Positions 59,464-64,000 of a stretch of DNA of 64,000 nucleotides are shown here, one piece after another. Position numbers and translations under genes: made by a program. A model generated the notes under the pieces. The model did no database searches, had not been told where the DNA came from, and saw nothing but the letters and a program-made list of their open reading frames with translations. The stretch is from Scheffersomyces stipitis CBS 6054 (Eukaryota; Ascomycota; Pichiomycetes; Serinales; Debaryomycetaceae): positions 1,240,001 to 1,304,000 of the forward strand of contig NC_009044.1 in assembly GCF_000209165.1 (NCBI RefSeq), in the 5' to 3' direction. Within the stretch, counting starts at the first letter, position 1. Every line of letters begins with the position of its first letter.

Positions 59464-61381
59464 ATGTCAGACGAAGAATTCTATTCCGAGGAATCATATG
59501 AATTTGAATTTGAAGAAGACGAAGAAGATGGAGAAGAAGGCATCGAAGTTCAGGATAGAGAAGAAGATGAGGACCTTGGAATCGTATGTGAATCTGCTTT
59601 TAAGCTGATATGATCTACAAGTTACTAACGAAAGGTCGTAGGAAAACAAGTACTATGCTGCTAAGGGATTGAAATATGACGATAAAGCTGCTGCAATACG
59701 AGAATTGAAGCTGGTCGTAGATAAATCGGAGGATAATGAAGAGAACAATGAATGGAGATTTAAAGCATGCAAGCAGATCATGAAGATCAGTGTAGATATT
59801 CAGGATTACGATGGAGCATTGCAGCAGCTCAGCAAGTTGATTGAACTACTTCCAAAAGTCAGCAGGATTTATTCTGAAGAGTCTTTAATCAAGATAGTCA
59901 TGAATTACTCCATCGTGGGTGATAATCTGTTTGTGACATCTTTGTATGATATGATAACGAAATATACTCTGGAATCGAGTTCTGGAAGTAATGATAGATT
60001 GTTCTTGAAGATTTCTCTTAGCAAACTCAACTACTTTCTTGAAAATGGTGACTATGCTAAATGTCCACCATTAATAAAGTCTATCAATGAGAAACTCGCC
60101 CAAGTCTCAGAAGCAATGATGAAGTCATATGTGCTAGAAGCTATTGCTTGTGAGATTGAGTATGAATCGCACATGTCAAATGTCAACCTCCTCAAATTAA
60201 ACCAATTATACCGAAAGAGTTTGAAGATAACAACAGCTGTAACACATCCAAAGATTCTTGGGACGATACGAGAGAGTGGAGGAAAAGTCTCGTTTTACAG
60301 AGGAGACTACGAAAAAGCTAGAACTGAGTTTTATGAATGTTTTAAGAATTATGATGAAGCTGGATCTTCCAAGAAAAAGAAAATACTAAAGTATCTAACC
60401 TTATGCTCCTTATTGACAGGGAATGAATTCAATCCGTTTGAGTCTCAAGAAACACAAACATATGCACAGCTTCCAGAATTTTCCAATTTATTGCTATTAA
60501 TGCAATCTTACGACGATATGGATTTGAAAGGAACTAAACAGATTATAGAACATATCCTAATATCCAAGGACGAGTTGCTGAACGACGATATCTTCTTGAA
60601 TGCCCATGAGAAGATCTTGCTTAATTTGAAATCAAAAGCTATAATGAACCTCTTCAGCGCCTTCAGAACTATCAAGTTCGAGTCGATAAGGCAAGCTGTA
60701 GATTTGAGCCAGGAAGACCTTGAAACACATATAATGAAACTAGTAAATTCTGGAAAACTCACCCATATCAAGATCGATTTCGTCAATGGGTATGTAGAGT
60801 CTACGAGTGAAAGAAACCTGATTTTCCCATTGAGTTTGCGTTCTGAAGATATATACTACAACTTGAAGGCCATCAATATGTTGGACTTCAATAGCAATAG
60901 CGTTGGAAATCCAGGCGATGCAAACAGTGCACACGAAGATAGAATGGATGTAGACAATGAAAGAGAAAGGGAATACCTGCAACCTCTAGATGAGGCCAAC
61001 AAACAAAGCATTCTCACCAAATTTTTGTTCGCTTCAGATTATCAGAGCGACAAAGATTGGTTGAAAGCAATTGACTCCTGGTATCGTTATTTGGTCTGTG
61101 CTATACCGCCGGCAGTGAAGTCTGAATTGAGTCAGAAAGATCAGATTTTTTCGGAGCAAAGGGCTGAAAAATCAGTCAACCATCCAGGAAATACAAAGAC
61201 TGACATCGAAAACGATGTTGCCGACCAGAGTACAAATGCGGGCATCTTGAGTTCTACAATCAACGGTGACATTGATGATGGTGAAGACGACGAATACTGT
61301 GAAAACGTAAGTAAAGTAGACCTCCTCACCAGTTGGTACAAAGAGCTACAAAAGTACTACAATAGCATCGCCAGTAAATAG
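59464..61381 (+). CDS. CSN2: COP9 signalosome subunit 2 (spliced, one intron)
   Basis: Exon 1 is 59464-59583 (40 codons), the intron 59584-59641 and exon 2 59642-61381, giving 619 residues. Exon 1 encodes the acidic N-terminus (MSDEEFYSEESYEFEFEEDE). The splice restores LGIENKYYAAKGLK, matching human CSN2 ENQYYNSKALK. TPR-like helices follow, with IRESGGKVSFYRGDYEKARTEFYECFKNYDE, highly conserved in CSN2, and then a PCI/winged-helix domain (~330-420). An Asp/Glu-rich insert and a long C-terminal part follow. CSN2 helps bind cullin for deneddylation. An exon-2-only model would start at a TTG and lose the conserved ENKYY block. Confidence 0.93.
59584..59641 (+). other. CSN2 spliceosomal intron (58 nt)
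   Basis: The 5' site is GTATGT, the branch point TACTAAC at 59623-59629, and the 3' site TAG 12 nt later. All three are canonical for hemiascomycetes. Removal joins the frames exactly. Confidence 0.93.
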
Positions 61382-62246
61382 TAAATATACGGAAAGGATG
61401 TTTACAGGCTACATTTGTCTTTTTTCATGATGTTACTGGTCTATAGTTGTTATTCCATAGGTTTTTTGCTGATATCAAGAGCCCTAATCTTAACCGACTT
61501 TATCTAAAATGAGTAGCGCACGTCCATCGAGGACACCAAATTGAAAAAAATTTAGCGTTAGATTTTTTCATGTCTTTTTCATTATTCTCCAAAAGTACTT
61601 TGAACTTTCATAGATACTTCTAAAAGTATGTAGCTGATTCAGAAAAGAAGAGTGCTACGTCAATATGATTAAAATTTACATGCGTTATCGTCATGATTCG
61701 TCCGTTTACAATGTCTTAGGGCGCAATTTGAAATCAACTAACACCTACATGAAATGACAAGCACTTTTCGATTTATATTTCAGATAATTGGAACTAGGAT
61801 TACTAACAACAATAGGTATGAAAGATAGCATGTCAAAGTTGTTATATTTTGTAGAATTTTCTTCTGATCTACAGCCTTTACTCTCTGTTCTTAGGAAGAT
61901 TTTCCTGTTCCATCTCTGTTCCATAGAAAAGTAGTTTCAAAATTGGATATGAAGCAACTTGACAATCTTCTTCTTGACGAAGCAGATGCAAACTGGTAGG
62001 AAAGATCTTCAACTTGTCAGAATTGAGTGTCGGTCTCTTCTGCTGTAGATCTTACCTCTTCCTAAATTTCTGTATAATGTTCTTTGGAGTTCTGCATATA
62101 ACGATTCACTTAAAAACCTTCGCAACAAAGAGTTCACTTCTTCATTGATATTGAACTCTTAGTATCGTAAGCAAAAAAACGAAGAATACTTCCAGACAGT
62201 AGAGAGTCTATTCAAACCCTGACGTATTTTAGTATGGCAAAAAAGA
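61382..62246. other. spacer with an orphan intron-like signature
   Basis: No protein gene is supported. It holds GTATGT (61626-61631), TACTAAC (61801-61807) and TAG (61813-61815) in order, followed at once by an ATG with 37 open codons; see findings. Confidence 0.45.
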
Positions 62247-62317
62247 TGCGCAAACCCGGAATCGAACCGGGGGCCCAACGATGGCAACGTTGGATTTTAC
62301 CACTAAACCATTTGCGC
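62247..62317 (-). tRNA. tRNA-Gly(GCC)
   Basis: A 71-nt intronless gene. The minus strand is nearly identical to S. cerevisiae tRNA-Gly(GCC), with loop TTGCCAT and acceptor GCGCAAA/TTTGCGC. It lies 15 nt downstream of tRNA-Val with no T4 run between them, so the two are probably cotranscribed. A T6 terminator follows (62239-62244). Confidence 0.96.
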
Positions 62318-62332
62318 AACAAGAAATAGGAA

Positions 62333-62406
62333 TGATTCCGCCCAGGATCGAACTGGGGACGTTCTGCGTGTTAAGCAGATGCCATAACCAACTAGACCAC
62401 GCAACC
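62333..62406 (-). tRNA. tRNA-Val(AAC)
   Basis: A 74-nt intronless gene matching yeast tRNA-Val(AAC): GCATCTGCTTAACACGCAGA spans the anticodon arm, and the T arm is CCCAGTTCGATCCTGGG. The leader is TTCAACAAGAAAT. E-boxes lie 47 and 72 nt upstream (62454-62459, 62479-62484). The gene is flanked by an 11-bp perfect inverted repeat (62317-62327 and 62407-62417). Confidence 0.96.
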
Positions 62407-62453
62407 ATTTCTTGTTGAACATCATACTGTATATCAATGTGAATTCAAAAAAT

Positions 62454-62484
62454 CACGTGCTGAATTACGCGTGATATGCACGTG
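62454..62484. promoter_or_regulatory. paired E-boxes upstream of tRNA-Val
   Basis: CACGTG at 62454-62459 and 62479-62484. The nearer is 47 nt from the tRNA 5' end. No Pol II gene is nearby. Confidence 0.6.
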
Positions 62485-63778
62485 ACTTTAGTTTTTTCAT
62501 ATATTTCAATGTATGCCACTACGTTAAGAAAAAGGAGTATCATCAAGGTGCTAGCTCAACTAGAAGACTTAACCTTTGGGTTTAATCTAACATCTAGTAT
62601 GGAACAGAGAAATATTTATTGATCACACTAAGGTTTTCCTGCAAAGATTGTCAATTGTTTAATTCTATACAAGAAAAGATCTACTAAGTCTAACGACTCA
62701 GCCTCCTATGTTCTAGAAATCAATTCGAATAAGCCGTACTCGGAGAATAACAATCAACAACTAGGTAGACTTCAAGCTGTGGAATCTGTCAGCTGTTATG
62801 GCTGTGGCTGGGATTCTTGCAACTGATGGCATTACTTTGACTTTTTGAATGTACAAAGTCACGTGCCACAAATTGTAGCCCACTCGTTTTTATCGTAATG
62901 CATATGCAGCCATACTTTGGGGGTTGCCCAATCTTGTACAAATCAAACATTCAAAAGATTGTTAGACGATACTTGTCTTTAAGAACGTGGGAGATCAAAG
63001 TAACTCAGCAGAACTGGTTGCATGTTTTAGAACAATAAGAATTGTTTCATTTTGTTTTGTTTTGATCCCATAATGGTGGAGTACTTTGTGAAATTTCAGA
63101 ATGGCAGATCTCACCAAATGCAGGCTCGTATTTTCTGAAAAATGGCTGGCCATACAATCCGCATAAGTTATTCCAGTTATACTTGAATGGACATGGAAAT
63201 GCACTTCAATGCTCGTTAAGTTGAGTTATGGATTACAGTTGTATTTTTTATTGATGTCCAAGACAAACACGCATTCCCTAGAGAAAGCTGCATTCTCTAT
63301 AGAAAGGGATAAAAATATTTAGAAATAGACGCAGAAAATCAATAAACCAAAGCCGAACAAGTTTCCCCACTAAGAAATATCTCCCCTTAAACCAATGGCC
63401 ATTAGTACGTGACCCCTGTTTAAGTTCTGACATGGATAGGGGCTGACTTGCCGTTAATTTATGAGTCCATTTACTGCTGTATCATGTTTATATGTCCTGT
63501 ACCTACACATCAGCTGTTACAGTAGAAGGGTGTCAAAGGTGTGTGATTGTAGTTCTCGATAATCAGGCAAGAAGTTGTAGAACTATACAACGAAACAAGC
63601 TAGCTAGACTAACGTGGCGACATACATACTAATACAAAAAATGGAGAGCAGAGTATCGTATCTAAAAGATAAGTAGGTATCAGGGTTGCAACCAAAAAGA
63701 AACTATTGGTTGCGAAAAAAGATATTATTCTCAACTGCACTAAAAGAGATATTATATTATCCTTTTAAAATTGCCAGC
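62485..63778. other. gene-free spacer before the GPI protein
   Basis: Holds an E-box at 62860-62865 without an adjacent gene and an imperfect 19-bp tandem repeat (63271-63289, 63290-63308). No ORF is supported. Confidence 0.5.
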
Positions 63779-64000
63779 CTAGAACAAAAGGGCAGCCAAT
63801 GGGAGAATGACCACGGCAAGGAAAGAGTTTCCAACAACGTTGTTGCCGGCGGCGGCACCTTCGAAGGTGGAAAGGGTGCCGTTACTTGGAATACCAGTTG
63901 GAACGCTAGCAGGAACGGTGGCATTTCCGTATGGTGGAGCTGGAGCAGATGCGATGGTGGTGTAGACAGTAAGGAATTCGTTAACAGTGATGGTGCTTCC
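63779..64000 (-). CDS. GPI-anchored cell-surface protein, C-terminal part (partial)
   Basis: Only the last 73 codons are in the window; the gene runs in from the right edge. The tail is Thr/Ser/Pro/Ala-rich with repeated TVYTTIAS-type sequence typical of yeast wall proteins. It ends with a small-residue cluster (FEGAAAGNN) as likely GPI attachment site, a short spacer and a hydrophobic end (SFLAVVILPLAALLF) that stops at once. That is a classic GPI-addition signal. Fusion to wall glucan or retention in the plasma membrane is expected. The family (adhesin, Pga or other) cannot be told without the N-terminus. Confidence 0.88.
   Translation of the reverse strand, partial: GSTITVNEFLTVYTTIASAPAPPYGNATVPASVPTGIPSNGTLSTFEGAAAGNNVVGNSFLAVVILPLAALLF

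Noticed and set aside
1..64000. Transposons, LTRs, CRISPR arrays, rDNA, centromere or telomere repeats
   Set aside because: None seen: no reverse transcriptase or integrase frames, no long direct repeats other than the tRNA-Lys units, and no telomere-like tandem repeats.

Overview
This is nuclear DNA of an ascomycete yeast of the CUG-Ser (CTG) clade, most probably Scheffersomyces (Pichia) stipitis or a close relative. The genes are compact and almost all intron-free, with AT-rich spacers. Their products match Saccharomyces and Candida orthologues one for one. CTG codons fall at serine positions: in CFD1 an in-frame CTG at 37893-37895 sits where Cfd1/NUBP2 proteins have a conserved Ser. CTG should therefore be read as Ser throughout. 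There are no transposons, CRISPR arrays or prokaryotic features. I place 29 fairly secure protein genes (two cut by the window edges), one unidentified acidic coiled-coil gene, one doubtful decayed gene and eight tRNA genes.

Left part (1-19.3 kb): the 3' end of an unidentified protein. Then GCN4 with a long leader carrying three upstream ORFs, a purine-cytosine permease (FCY2 type), a mitochondrial-looking helical-repeat protein, IRC22, INP51, a small acidic coiled-coil protein, LEU4 and an aldo-keto reductase. GCN4 and LEU4 both have a TGAGTCA Gcn4 site upstream, so a regulator and one of its classic targets lie in the same window.

Middle (19.3-40.9 kb): a 2.5-kb gene-poor gap with a possible decayed small gene, then SSO-type syntaxin, ARG82, SUP35, LSB5, YEA4, an unidentified 763-residue protein, BET1, CFD1, NOP16 and an RRM-RGG poly(A)-binding-like protein (SGN1/PAB2). 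Several of these act in vesicle traffic (SSO, LSB5, BET1). Their promoters share arrays of a TAGYGAGA-type motif.

Right part (41-56.5 kb): PMI1, dynactin p25, EPS1, the mitochondrial NAD carrier YIA6, two tandem DUF866 zinc-binding paralogues, the phosphate carrier MIR1, the ArfGAP AGE2 and a tail-anchored cytochrome b5.

Far right (56.5-64 kb): a gene-poor tRNA domain with two identical tRNA-Lys(CUU) dimers, tRNA-Glu(UUC), tRNA-Trp(CCA), tRNA-Val(AAC) and tRNA-Gly(GCC), plus the COP9 signalosome gene CSN2 with one clear intron. The window ends inside a GPI-anchored surface protein. The most striking observation is that every tRNA transcription unit has a CACGTG box at a nearly fixed distance upstream: 47, 47, 47, 48 and 55 nt. 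One of these boxes sits exactly midway between two divergent tRNA units with no Pol II gene beside it. This suggests a bHLH (Cbf1-like) upstream element for RNA polymerase III promoters.
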